Assembly: GCA_900548355.1 (NCBI GenBank)
Contig: URKR01000016.1
Coordinates: 1 to 43,712, forward strand
DNA from: an uncultured Oscillospiraceae bacterium
GTDB lineage: Bacteria; Bacillota; Clostridia; Oscillospirales; Ruminococcaceae
Direction of reading: 5' to 3'
DNA length: 43,712 bases
The number at the start of each line of letters is the position of its first letter. Position 1 is the stretch's first letter. The notes under the pieces were generated by a model that ran no database searches, was not told the DNA's origin, and was given only the letters and a program-made list of their open reading frames with translations. Shown here one piece after another: positions 32,495 through 39,267 of this stretch. The translations under genes were made by a program, and so were the position numbers.

Positions 32495-33736
32495 TTGCGG
32501 AATGTACTGTACTGGGCCGGCAGCCTCGGCATGGTCGGGCTGCTCGGGCTCATGGCGTATCTGTGTTTGTCCACGCTCGGCGTGCTGCCCAAGGCCTTCC
32601 CGCAGCGGCGCGCGCCGGCCCCGGCGGGCACAGCGCCGCTCGGCTTTGGGGAGGCGCTTGCCTGGGCTTTCGCTGCGCTTGCTGTGCAGTGGGCGGCGGC
32701 ACTGCTTGCACAGGGGATTGTGGCCGGCGGCCTCGCCGGTTTTTGGGAAGGGTTCTGGCAGCGGTTCACCACGGCCGGCGACAGCCCGCATTACCTCTAT
32801 CTGGCGCAATACGGTTACGCCGCGGCTGAAGATAAGCGCAATCTCATCGTATTTTACCCGCTGTATCCGCTGTTGATCCGGCTGCTGGGCGGCCTGCTTG
32901 GCGGGCGGTACGCGCTGGCCGGGCTGGCGATCAGCCAAGGCTGCTGGGCCGCGGCGGCTGCGCTCTTCCGCGCGCTGGCCGGGCGGCGTTTGGCCCCGGG
33001 CGGGGCGCGGGCGGCGGCTGCGGCGTTTTTGTTCTATCCGTTCAGTTTTTTTGCCCTCGGCGTCTACACCGAAGGTCTGTTCCTGCTGCTCTCGGTGGGG
33101 TGCCTGTATGCGCTTGAACGGCGGTGGTGGGGGCTTGCCGGCCTGGCCGGGCTGCTCGCCGCGCTCTGCCGCACCCAGGGGCTTGCGCTGGTCTTTGCAG
33201 CCGGGTATGCGGTGCTGGCGGCCGGCTGGCGGCCGCGAAAAGGCGGCGGGGCTGCGCTTTGGGCGGTGGCCGGGCCGGCGGCCGGGTATGGGGGCTACCT
33301 GGCGCTGAACTGGGCCGTACACGGGGACGCTTTCCGTTATCTTTACTACCAGAGCATTGAACCCTGGTACCAGCACGCCGCCTGGTTTGGCGATAACCTG
33401 GCCCAGCAGTACGGTATGGCGGTGGAGTACCCGGGCCTTGCGCGGTACATCTATATCCCGCAGCTTGTGGTGTATTTTGTTGCGGTGGCGGCGCTCGGGT
33501 ATTTGTACTGGCGCGGGGTCTGCCACACGGCGGCAGTCTATTCGACAGCGTATTTCGGCATGAGTTACCTGTCTTCCTGGCTGATTTCAGGCGGGCGGTA
33601 TATGTTTGGCTGCATCGGGATCTTCCTTGCCCTTGGCGCACTGCCCAAGGCCCCGCGCCGCCTGCTGCTTGCAGCGGAGGCCGGGCTGCTTTTGCTCTAT
33701 GCCGTGTACTATCGGCAGGGGCAGGCGATCATGTAG
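32495..33736 (+). CDS. PIG-V/GT76-like membrane mannosyltransferase
   Basis: A 413-residue protein with about ten helices resembling PIG-V-type (GPI mannosyltransferase 2) GT-C enzymes. An acidic residue in the first external loop (GDSPHYLYLAQYGY) is followed by VFYPLYPLLIRLLG and FYPFSFFALGVYTEG. It probably adds a hexose from a lipid-linked donor outside the membrane. It starts with TTG 3 nt after the previous stop, with a GGGGGTG-type site in the end of that gene, so the two are coupled. The next gene converges from the other strand with only a 7-bp gap. Confidence 0.78.
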   Translation: MRNVLYWAGSLGMVGLLGLMAYLCLSTLGVLPKAFPQRRAPAPAGTAPLGFGEALAWAFAALAVQWAAALLAQGIVAGGLAGFWEGFWQRFTTAGDSPHYLYLAQYGYAAAEDKRNLIVFYPLYPLLIRLLGGLLGGRYALAGLAISQGCWAAAAALFRALAGRRLAPGGARAAAAAFLFYPFSFFALGVYTEGLFLLLSVGCLYALERRWWGLAGLAGLLAALCRTQGLALVFAAGYAVLAAGWRPRKGGGAALWAVAGPAAGYGGYLALNWAVHGDAFRYLYYQSIEPWYQHAAWFGDNLAQQYGMAVEYPGLARYIYIPQLVVYFVAVAALGYLYWRGVCHTAAVYSTAYFGMSYLSSWLISGGRYMFGCIGIFLALGALPKAPRRLLLAAEAGLLLLYAVYYRQGQAIM

Positions 33737-33743
33737 CCCCCTG

Positions 33744-34577
33744 TCACGAAGAGCCGAGCGCCAGGGTCTCAATCGCGGCGGCCACGCCGTCATGGTTGTT
33801 GTCCAGCGTGACGAAATCGGCGGCGGCAAGCACATCCGGCGTGGCGTTGCCCATCGCAACGCCGACACCGGCCAGTTGTACCATCGCAAGGTCGTTGCCG
33901 CTGTCGCCGCAGGCCATGACTTGGGAGGCCGAAAGCCCCAGGTAATCGGCCAGCGCAAGCAGCCCGCGCCCCTTGTTCACGCCCGGCGCGTTGAGTTCCA
34001 GGTTGTTCGGGATGCTGGAAGTCGCCTCAATGCCGGGGCAGGCCGCCACAACCGCGGCCCGGGCCGCATCCCGCGTGGCGGCGTCCGGGTACAGGATGGA
34101 AAACTTCTCAACCTCGCCGGGGCGCTGCGCAATCAGCGCGTCAAGGTTGTCGGTCACGCGGCGGCTCGCCTTGATGTAGGGCAGCAGGGCGGGCGGGCAG
34201 CTGGCCAGCGCCGCAGCCGTGCCGGCCGGGTCAGAGTAACAATCCCCGCCGACAAACAGCCCGATGGCGCCGCCAAACGGCTGTACAGCCGCAAGCGCCC
34301 GGCGCGCAAAGCCTGCCTCAAACGGCAGCCGCACCAGCGGCCGGCCGCTGGCCAGTTCCACCACGCTTGCGCCGTTGGAAGTCAGCGCAAACCGCACGCC
34401 GGGCATCTGCATAAAAGCATCCGGCACGCCGGCTGCGTTGCGGCCTGTGGCGGGCAGCACATCAATGCCGCGGTCAAGCGCCGTGCGGATTGCGGCCAGC
34501 GTGCGCGGGCTGATGCGCTTTTCATCGTCAAAAACCGTGCCGTCCAGGTCCAGGGCAATCAGGCGGATATCCGGCAT
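33744..34577 (-). CDS. Cof-type HAD-IIB sugar phosphatase
   Basis: A 277-residue HAD hydrolase with a large C2B cap (about residues 85-190). Motifs: ALDLDGTVFDDEKRIS (I), PATGRN (II), Lys in NKGRGLLAL (III) and CGDSGNDLAMV (IV). Relatives dephosphorylate sugar phosphates, FMN or PLP; the substrate here cannot be given. AAGGAGG lies 8 nt before the ATG. It has its own promoter (34623-34651) and is not part of the glycan operon. Confidence 0.87.
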   Translation of the reverse strand: MPDIRLIALDLDGTVFDDEKRISPRTLAAIRTALDRGIDVLPATGRNAAGVPDAFMQMPGVRFALTSNGASVVELASGRPLVRLPFEAGFARRALAAVQPFGGAIGLFVGGDCYSDPAGTAAALASCPPALLPYIKASRRVTDNLDALIAQRPGEVEKFSILYPDAATRDAARAAVVAACPGIEATSSIPNNLELNAPGVNKGRGLLALADYLGLSASQVMACGDSGNDLAMVQLAGVGVAMGNATPDVLAAADFVTLDNNHDGVAAAIETLALGSS

Positions 34578-34611
34578 AGGGGTGACCTCCTTGTTGGGGA
34601 AATATTGGCAT

Positions 34612-34651
34612 CTTATACAAGAAGTATAGCGCGATTTTCGTCATTTTGCAA
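34612..34651 (-). promoter_or_regulatory. Promoter of the HAD gene
   Basis: Minus-strand TTGCAA (34646-34651) and TATACT (34623-34628), spacer 17 bp. TATAC-AAGAA-GTATA overlaps the -10. A similar palindrome (TATAC-AAGCT-GTATA) occurs inside the gene at 31205-32491, near 32211. Confidence 0.65.
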
Positions 34652-34653
34652 GA

Positions 34654-34675
34654 AGCCCCTGCCCCGGCAAGGTCA
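34654..34675 (+). repeat. Left 22-bp direct repeat of the short element copy
   Basis: AGCCCCTGCC plus CCGGCAAGGTCA. It is repeated identically at 34758-34779. Confidence 0.75.
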
Positions 34676-34757
34676 TAGACTGCCGGAAAAGTCAAAATCC
34701 GTCTCCGTCGGCGGACATGTGCCGACGACGCAGCGTGTCGAGTTTCTCGACACGCTG
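34676..34757 (-). mobile_element. MITE-like hairpin element, short copy
   Basis: Eighty-two bp matching, in reverse orientation, the two ends of the element at 28164-28394. It keeps the terminal hairpin (stem CAGCGTGTCGAG) and the CGTCTCCGTCGGCGGACATG hairpin with the AGTCAAAATCCG link, but lacks the two central hairpins. It lies between identical 22-bp direct repeats, as expected for a target duplication. Non-coding. Confidence 0.75.
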
Positions 34758-34779
34758 AGCCCCTGCCCCGGCAAGGTCA
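34758..34779 (+). repeat. Right 22-bp direct repeat of the short element copy
   Basis: Identical to 34654-34675. It adjoins the terminator of the cstA gene. Confidence 0.75.
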
Positions 34780-34830
34780 AAAAGCCCCCGCACCCGTTGG
34801 CGTGTGCAGCCAGGGGTGCGGGGGCTTTTT
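34779..34830. terminator. Bidirectional terminator after cstA
   Basis: AAAAAGCCCCCGCACCC pairs with GGGTGCGGGGGCTTTTT, giving a T-tract on both strands. It ends the cstA transcript on the minus strand. Confidence 0.92.
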
Positions 34831-34848
34831 GCGGCAAGGGGGCGGGGG

Positions 34849-36543
34849 TTACGCCTGGGTTGCGGCCGGCTCTTTCTTCGCCTGGAAATAGGCGCGCAGG
34901 GAGTTGACCACAATGGTCACGCCGAGCGCGATCAAGAGCACCGCGATGATGATCTGCAGCCCTTCGACAAAGAAGGTCGCGCTGCCGGCCTGGTAGGCCT
35001 GCACCAGGGCGATGAGCCGCTCGACCAGCGCCGTGAAGGTCACGCAGAGCATGATGATGAGCGGCGGGAACAGCATTTTGTTGTTGCGGCCGGTCACCTT
35101 CATAAAGACGCAGAGGGTGACAAGCACCAGCGCGCTGAGCAGCTGGTTGGCCGAACCAAAGAGCGGCCAGATGTTCGAGTACCCGATCCGGGCCAGGATG
35201 AAGCCGTAGACCAGCGTGATGATGGTTGACACATAGGTATTGCAGAGGAACTTGCGCCAGGGCGCGGCGTTTTCCATATCGTCAACGCTGAACAGTTCCT
35301 GCCAGCTCATGCGGCCAATGCGGGACACAGCGTCGAGGCTCGTCAGCGCCAGGGCCGATACGCACATCGTCATAAAGCACTGCGCCACATACACCGGCAC
35401 GCCGAACATCTCAAAGAAGCCGGCCACGCCGGAGGAGAAGATCTGGAACGGGGTGCCGGTGGCCGGGGTGCCGTCGGCCGCCGCGGCTGCGCCGGCCACG
35501 CAGAGCGCCAGCACCGCCAGCAGGCTTTCGAGCACCATCGCGCCATAGCCGACCTTGAGCATGTCCTTCTCATTTTCCACCGTCTTGGACGAGGTGCCCG
35601 AGGACACCAGGCTGTGGAAGCCGGAAACCGCGCCGCAGGCGACGGTGACAAACAAAATCGGGAACAGGTCGCCGAGGCTTTCATTGTGGAAGCCGGTGTA
35701 GGCAGGCAGGTTCATCGTCGGGTGGGCCACCACGATGCCGACCACCGCGCCGAGAATCATACCGGCGAACATGAAGGTGGTCATCGCGTCGCGCGGCTGC
35801 TTGAGCAGCCACATCGGCAGCACGGCAGTGAAGAAAATGTAGATAAAGGTGATGTAGAGCCAGGCGTCCTTGCCGAGCACGAGCGGCATCATCATGCCCA
35901 GCACAAGCGAAGCCACGGTGCAGGCCAGCGCGATGCCGCCCTCTTTCCAGCCTTTGAACTGGAAGCGGCGCTGCAGCAGGCCAAACAGAATCGCAAACGC
36001 GATGAAGAACAGCGAGATGCTGCCCGCCGCGCCGTTTGTCTGGGCCGCGGCCGAAAGCGCGCCTTCGGCGTCATAGGCGTTGAAGGTGCCGGCGACCATA
36101 TCGGCAAACGCCGCGATGACCAGCCCGCAGAACAGCCAGCTGAACACAAGGAACAGCCGGCGGCCGAACTTGCCGATGTATTTTTCAATCAGCAGGCCCA
36201 TCGATTTGCCCTCGTTCTTGACGCTGGCGTACAGCGCGCCGAAGTCGGTCACCGCGCCGAAGAAGATGCCGCCCAGAATGATCCAGAGCAGCACCGGCAG
36301 CCAGCCGAAGGCCGCGGCCTGGATCGCGCCGGTGACAGGGCCGGCGCCGGCGATCGAGCTGAACTGATGGCTGAAAACTACCCAGCCGTTGGTCGGCACA
36401 TAGTCTTTGCCGTCGTTTTTGGCGACGGCCGGGGTCTTGGCGGTCGGGTCGATGCCCCAGCTGCGGGCGATCCAGCGCCCGTACAGCGCATAGGCCGCGA
36501 TCAAACAGACCGCCGCGATCAGGACAATGACGAGTGTGTTCAT
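34849..36543 (-). CDS. cstA: CstA-family transporter (carbon starvation protein)
   Basis: A 564-residue polytopic permease of the CstA/BtsT family, which imports peptides, pyruvate or amino acids. Family features: YGRWIARSWGID near the start, the SSIAGAGPVTGAIQAAAFGW loop (about 60-80), GFHSLVSSGTSSK mid-chain and WPLFGSANQLLSALVL late. The ATG at 36543 has GGAAGGAA upstream; reading further back leads into the leader RNA. The T-box in that leader indicates control by an uncharged tRNA, so the transported compound probably supplies an amino acid. Confidence 0.92.
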   Translation of the reverse strand: MNTLVIVLIAAVCLIAAYALYGRWIARSWGIDPTAKTPAVAKNDGKDYVPTNGWVVFSHQFSSIAGAGPVTGAIQAAAFGWLPVLLWIILGGIFFGAVTDFGALYASVKNEGKSMGLLIEKYIGKFGRRLFLVFSWLFCGLVIAAFADMVAGTFNAYDAEGALSAAAQTNGAAGSISLFFIAFAILFGLLQRRFQFKGWKEGGIALACTVASLVLGMMMPLVLGKDAWLYITFIYIFFTAVLPMWLLKQPRDAMTTFMFAGMILGAVVGIVVAHPTMNLPAYTGFHNESLGDLFPILFVTVACGAVSGFHSLVSSGTSSKTVENEKDMLKVGYGAMVLESLLAVLALCVAGAAAAADGTPATGTPFQIFSSGVAGFFEMFGVPVYVAQCFMTMCVSALALTSLDAVSRIGRMSWQELFSVDDMENAAPWRKFLCNTYVSTIITLVYGFILARIGYSNIWPLFGSANQLLSALVLVTLCVFMKVTGRNNKMLFPPLIIMLCVTFTALVERLIALVQAYQAGSATFFVEGLQIIIAVLLIALGVTIVVNSLRAYFQAKKEPAATQA

Positions 36544-36643
36544 CTTAACAATTCCTTCCTCTCTCAGCGCAGCCCGCAAAGCCGGGGCTTTCCGGCTGCG
36601 CCCACAAAAATCCGGTTCCGGTTCGCTGCGAAAAACGGGAATG

Positions 36644-36995
36644 AAAAAAGCCCTCGCCTTTTGTACGGCATAATTGCCGTGCAAAGACGAAGGCTTGCTG
36701 CACTTCCAAAGGCTGCCCCTTTGCAGCGTGGCTTCCGCGTTACCACTTTGCTTGCCGCCGGTGGGCCGGCGGCCACTCTGCCGCGGCGAAATCCGCCGCG
36801 GACAACCCGGATAACGGCGGGAACCCGGCCCGGGCTACGCAGCCGCGCTTTGCACATAGCGCGGCCTTCACCGGGGCTGCTTGCAGGGGATAGCCGCGCG
36901 GCGCCTTGCAGCCGCCTCGCACAACCGGCGGCTTTCTGGGTGCGGTGATACCGCACGGCCCTGTCCTGTTCAACGCATTGAACCGATAAACCTAT
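36644..36995 (-). promoter_or_regulatory. T-box riboswitch upstream of cstA
   Basis: Reading the minus strand, the distal Stem I is CAGAAAGCCGCCGGTTG then TGCGAGGCGGCTG (36904-36940). Next come AGAGTGG with the Stem III hairpin and the T-box core AAAGTGGTAACGCGGAAGCC (36730-36749). An intrinsic terminator follows (36644-36694: GCCTTCGTCTTTG with CAAAAGGCGAGGGC, then TTTTTT), whose 5' side can pair with the T-box instead. All class features are present. A likely specifier bulge is CUAUCC near 36888-36893; whether it reads Ile AUC or another codon is unsure. Confidence 0.9.
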
Positions 36996-37001
36996 GCCAG
37001 T

Positions 37002-37030
37002 ATTTTATGCCGCAGCGCCCAAACTGTCAA
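37002..37030 (-). promoter_or_regulatory. T-box/cstA promoter
   Basis: Minus-strand TTGACA (37025-37030) and TAAAAT (37002-37007), spacer 17 bp. Confidence 0.85.
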
Positions 37031-37179
37031 TTCCGACGAGAAAATTTCGGGATTTTGCCAGCCGTATGGGCGAAATGGAAAAAATATTTGGATAAAGTGT
37101 GAACAAAAGGAACGATGCTTTTGTGCGTAGACAATCATTTGCAAAAGAAAGGCGGGCTTGTTGAGACGTCGGTTAATGC

Positions 37180-37216
37180 AACAAAATACTCCCTGCACAA
37201 AAAGCGCAGGGAGTAT
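37180..37216 (-). terminator. Terminator of the secreted-protein genes
   Basis: A perfect 11-bp stem (ATACTCCCTGC/GCAGGGAGTAT) with a 9-nt loop, followed on the minus strand by TTTGTT. It is located 62 bp past the stop at 37278. Between it and the T-box promoter (37031-37179) I see no gene. Confidence 0.75.
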
Positions 37217-37277
37217 GAGAAGGAAAAATTATCAGGGGAAAAATCCAAAATATGTCACCGGTTACACACAGCAAAGT

Positions 37278-37607
37278 TTAGGCAAGGCCTGGCTCTTCAG
37301 GCAACTCCGGGGTATCAACAATGCTTGTGCTGGGGCACCAGACAGAAACAAACTGGCTGTCGATGCCAGAACTATTGCAGGCACTGCACTGCCAATACCG
37401 TTTGTACTCAACTTGGCAGTAGGTAGGGTGGGGAGCGGACGAATGATGACGAGTGGCATCGGTTGTGCCTACATACACCTTGTGGGTGTGATTGCCACCA
37501 GAACAACCGCTGGCAGCAACAGCATCGGGGGACTGCGCGAAAGCTGCGAAAGGAACAGCAACAAGCACAACCAAACTCGTTAACAGCATTGCGATTCGCT
37601 TTTTCAT
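37278..37607 (-). CDS. Secreted Cys-rich protein, paralogue A
   Basis: A 109-residue protein with a signal peptide (MKKRIAMLLTSLVVLVAVPFAAFAQ, quoted in part: basic start, hydrophobic core, AFA cleavage site). The mature part has a GNHTHK motif, a W-x-C-x2-C pair (YWQCSACN) and two more Cys (YCQ, VWC), perhaps for disulfides or zinc. It is a paralogue of the protein encoded at 37832-38296, sharing GC-x(2)-G-x-HT-x-K, C-x8-W-x-C-x2-C and a late Cys. CGGAGG lies 6 nt before the ATG. Family not recognised. Base composition is AT-richer than the surrounding genes. Confidence 0.8.
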   Translation of the reverse strand: MKKRIAMLLTSLVVLVAVPFAAFAQSPDAVAASGCSGGNHTHKVYVGTTDATRHHSSAPHPTYCQVEYKRYWQCSACNSSGIDSQFVSVWCPSTSIVDTPELPEEPGLA

Positions 37608-37831
37608 AACTGACCTCCGTTTTTCTTTTGGATTTGGGTGTGAAAACCGATAACATATCTTTAGTCTTATGATATCATCCTCTCCTTGTGGAATTAAACA
37701 AATTTCTGCCATATTTCCGAAAGAAATATGTAAAATAGCGCAAGCAAGAGACGCGGATGAAGCATCACCTTGTTAATGCTGGGACTTTAGGAATAAGCAA
37801 AATGAGGATGCTCCTTCCGATAAGAACTTTC

Positions 37832-38296
37832 TCAGTTCGACTTCGCGGTCTGTGAAAGATCGGTATCGGTCAGGATAAAGGGAACAGGATCGGACGTTTC
37901 CTTTGTGCCACCGCAACCACAAAAAATGGATCGAGCGGATACATCCGTTCCCTCTGTTCCACAATCTTCACAAGCCCACTTCTGGCGAGTCTCAATCATG
38001 CACTGGGGATTGGTTTCGTCATTGAAACCATTATGAGTAGTGACAGGTTCCTCTGTATAAGATTTCGCTGTGTGCTTTCCAGTCGCGCATCCGAAATCGT
38101 CCAGATTTGTGGGCTGCGTTTCAAGAGTAACGGTAGCGATTTCATAGGTTTCGCCCTGCGCATCAGTATATTGATGAATACCATGATTATCGGTAACATC
38201 AATTTTTGCGCGCGTATCGCTGGCTGCCTGAGCTGCCAAAGGGACTGTACAGGCAAGAACTAACGCGAGGGCGACGGGAAACAGCTTTCGTCTCAT
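37832..38296 (-). CDS. Secreted Cys-rich protein, paralogue B
   Basis: A 154-residue protein with a signal peptide (MRRKLFPVALALVLACTV, cleavage after AAQA). A short beta-type region (HQYTDAQGETYEIATVTL) is followed by the module shared with its neighbour: GCATGKHTAKSY, QKWACEDCG and FCGCGG. The tail contains many Thr and Asp. AAAGGAG lies 5 nt before the ATG. Its -10 box follows a Pho-box-like array phased almost exactly as at phoPR, so it may be secreted under phosphate starvation. Function unknown; a metal- or ligand-binding exported protein is possible. Confidence 0.8.
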   Translation of the reverse strand: MRRKLFPVALALVLACTVPLAAQAASDTRAKIDVTDNHGIHQYTDAQGETYEIATVTLETQPTNLDDFGCATGKHTAKSYTEEPVTTHNGFNDETNPQCMIETRQKWACEDCGTEGTDVSARSIFCGCGGTKETSDPVPFILTDTDLSQTAKSN

Positions 38297-38347
38297 AGAA
38301 TCTCCTTTCTATTGTTTGATGCAGAAAAAGAGAATGATATCACATCA

Positions 38348-38402
38348 AGTATACCAAAGAATGGCTGTATATATCGTAAAAAAACAGTCAAACATTTGTA
38401 AA
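38348..38402 (-). promoter_or_regulatory. Pho-box-like array and promoter of paralogue B
   Basis: Minus-strand -10 TATACT (38348-38353), no -35 match. Repeats TTTACA (38397), TTGACT (38386), TTTACG (38375) and TACAGC (38364) are spaced exactly 11 bp. Distances to the -10 (11, 22, 33, 44) differ by 1 bp from those at phoPR. Confidence 0.65.
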
Positions 38403-38466
38403 ATTACAAAATGTAGATTTTGAAGAAGAAGCAAACAATAAGACGAACCGAGTGAAATATTTTTGG

Positions 38467-38658
38467 CTATTCGCCTTGCACACGGATGCGCTTTTTTATT
38501 GGGCCAAAGACCTCCTCGGCGGTGCGGCGTTCGTCAGAGCGGGCCGCCGCGCGGTCGGCTTCGTCCAGCGCGCGCTCGATGTCATTTTTCGGGAGATTCT
38601 CCAGTGCGGGCTCCGTGGCCAAATTCAATATTGCGGAGAAGGGACGATGTGTGGACAT
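38467..38658 (-). CDS. Small protein, possible orphan antitoxin
   Basis: A 63-residue acidic/basic helical protein with AAGGAG 7 nt before the ATG. The second half (ALDEADRAAARSDERRTAEEVFGPIKKRI) looks like the C-terminal toxin-wrapping tail of RelB/StbD-type antitoxins, quoted here only in outline. No toxin-sized gene follows: 170 bp of promoter sequence separate it from paralogue B. It could be an orphan antitoxin or a small regulator. Family call is weak, but the ribosome binding site makes translation likely. Confidence 0.55.
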   Translation of the reverse strand: MSTHRPFSAILNLATEPALENLPKNDIERALDEADRAAARSDERRTAEEVFGPIKKRIRVQGE

Positions 38659-38752
38659 AGGAGGACTCCTTGTTTGCGTTCGTGGGGGCGGATTCTATAT
38701 CTGCCCGGTTTACGGGGGCGTTTGGGAGCGGCGACCGTGTTTCCGTGTGATC

Positions 38753-38829
38753 GTAGGGGCGGGCATTGCCCGCCCGGGAACCCCGCGGCGGCGCAAGGCA
38801 CGCGGGGCGACGAGGACGCCGCCCCCTAC
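38753..38829. repeat. GTAGGGGCGGG repeat, copy 1
   Basis: Starts GTAGGGGCGGGC, ends GCCCCCTAC. It contains GGGAACCCCGCGGC and CGCAAGGC. The ends are inverted, so it can fold on itself. Confidence 0.75.
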
Positions 38830-38887
38830 GGAGAATTTTGACGTTTATCGCGAACACAGCAGGTTTGCAATACGGTTTACCTCATTC

Positions 38888-38963
38888 GTAGGGGCGGGAT
38901 TTATCCCGCCCGGGAACCTCGCGGCAACGCAAGGCCCCCGGGCCGGAAGAATCCGGCCCCTAC
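38888..38963. repeat. GTAGGGGCGGG repeat, copy 2
   Basis: Starts GTAGGGGCGGGATTTATCCC, ends GGCCCCTAC, and shares GGGAACCTCGCGGC and CGCAAGGC with copy 1. The 59 bp between the copies hold no gene. Confidence 0.75.
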
Positions 38964-39010
38964 GCATGACGGAAGGCCCGTTGCCATCTCTGCGGGTTGG
39001 CGCTGTGGTT

Positions 39011-39025
39011 TGCCCCGCCCCTACG
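39011..39025. repeat. GTAGGGGCGGG repeat, half copy
   Basis: TGCCCCGCCCCTACG, the inverted end only. The 38659-39110 region around these copies shows no protein-coding frame that I can support. Confidence 0.5.
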
Positions 39026-39114
39026 CATACGGGAAAACCTGATACCGGAAGGGGCTGAGACTGTAGCGGCGCACAGTGTGCGCCATAGCCGCTAAAAAGA
39101 GGGAGAGGCATACC

Positions 39115-39147
39115 ATGTTTGAAAAGATGCTAAAGAAAAAAGAATAA
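39115..39147 (+). CDS. Ten-residue micro-ORF
   Basis: ATG to TAA encoding MFEKMLKKKE, with GGGAGAGG 7 nt upstream and a strong hairpin (GGCGCACAGTGTGCGCC) before it. Its last codons lie in the arm of the inverted repeat at 39139-39239. It could be a leader peptide or chance. Confidence 0.25.
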   Translation: MFEKMLKKKE

Positions 39148-39239
39148 AAAAGGAGGTTCGCGCGACTGGACTGCACTTGTGACACGCTGCAACGCAATTT
39201 CAAGACGGCGCAGCCGCCGAAACACCTTTTTTATTCTTT
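39139..39239. repeat. 101-bp inverted repeat
   Basis: The arms 39139-39160 and 39218-39239 are 22 bp and inverted with two mismatches (AAAGAATAAAAAAGG then R/T-rich to TTCG). The centre is GC-rich. It lies between the aroF stop and the repeats to its left. Confidence 0.7.
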
Positions 39240-39267
39240 CTTATTTCCTATTTATTATTTTGCTCGA

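Noticed and set aside
36601..37020. Plus-strand coding frames over the cstA leader
   Set aside because: The minus strand there is a structured T-box leader; the plus-strand frames have no start signals.
38467..38658. A full toxin-antitoxin pair
   Set aside because: No toxin gene lies on either side, so only an orphan antitoxin-like gene can be claimed.
39022..39065. Words resembling a TPP riboswitch (ACCTGAT, GGGGCTGAGAC)
   Set aside because: The two words are in the wrong order and no thiamine gene follows; they overlap a repeat end.
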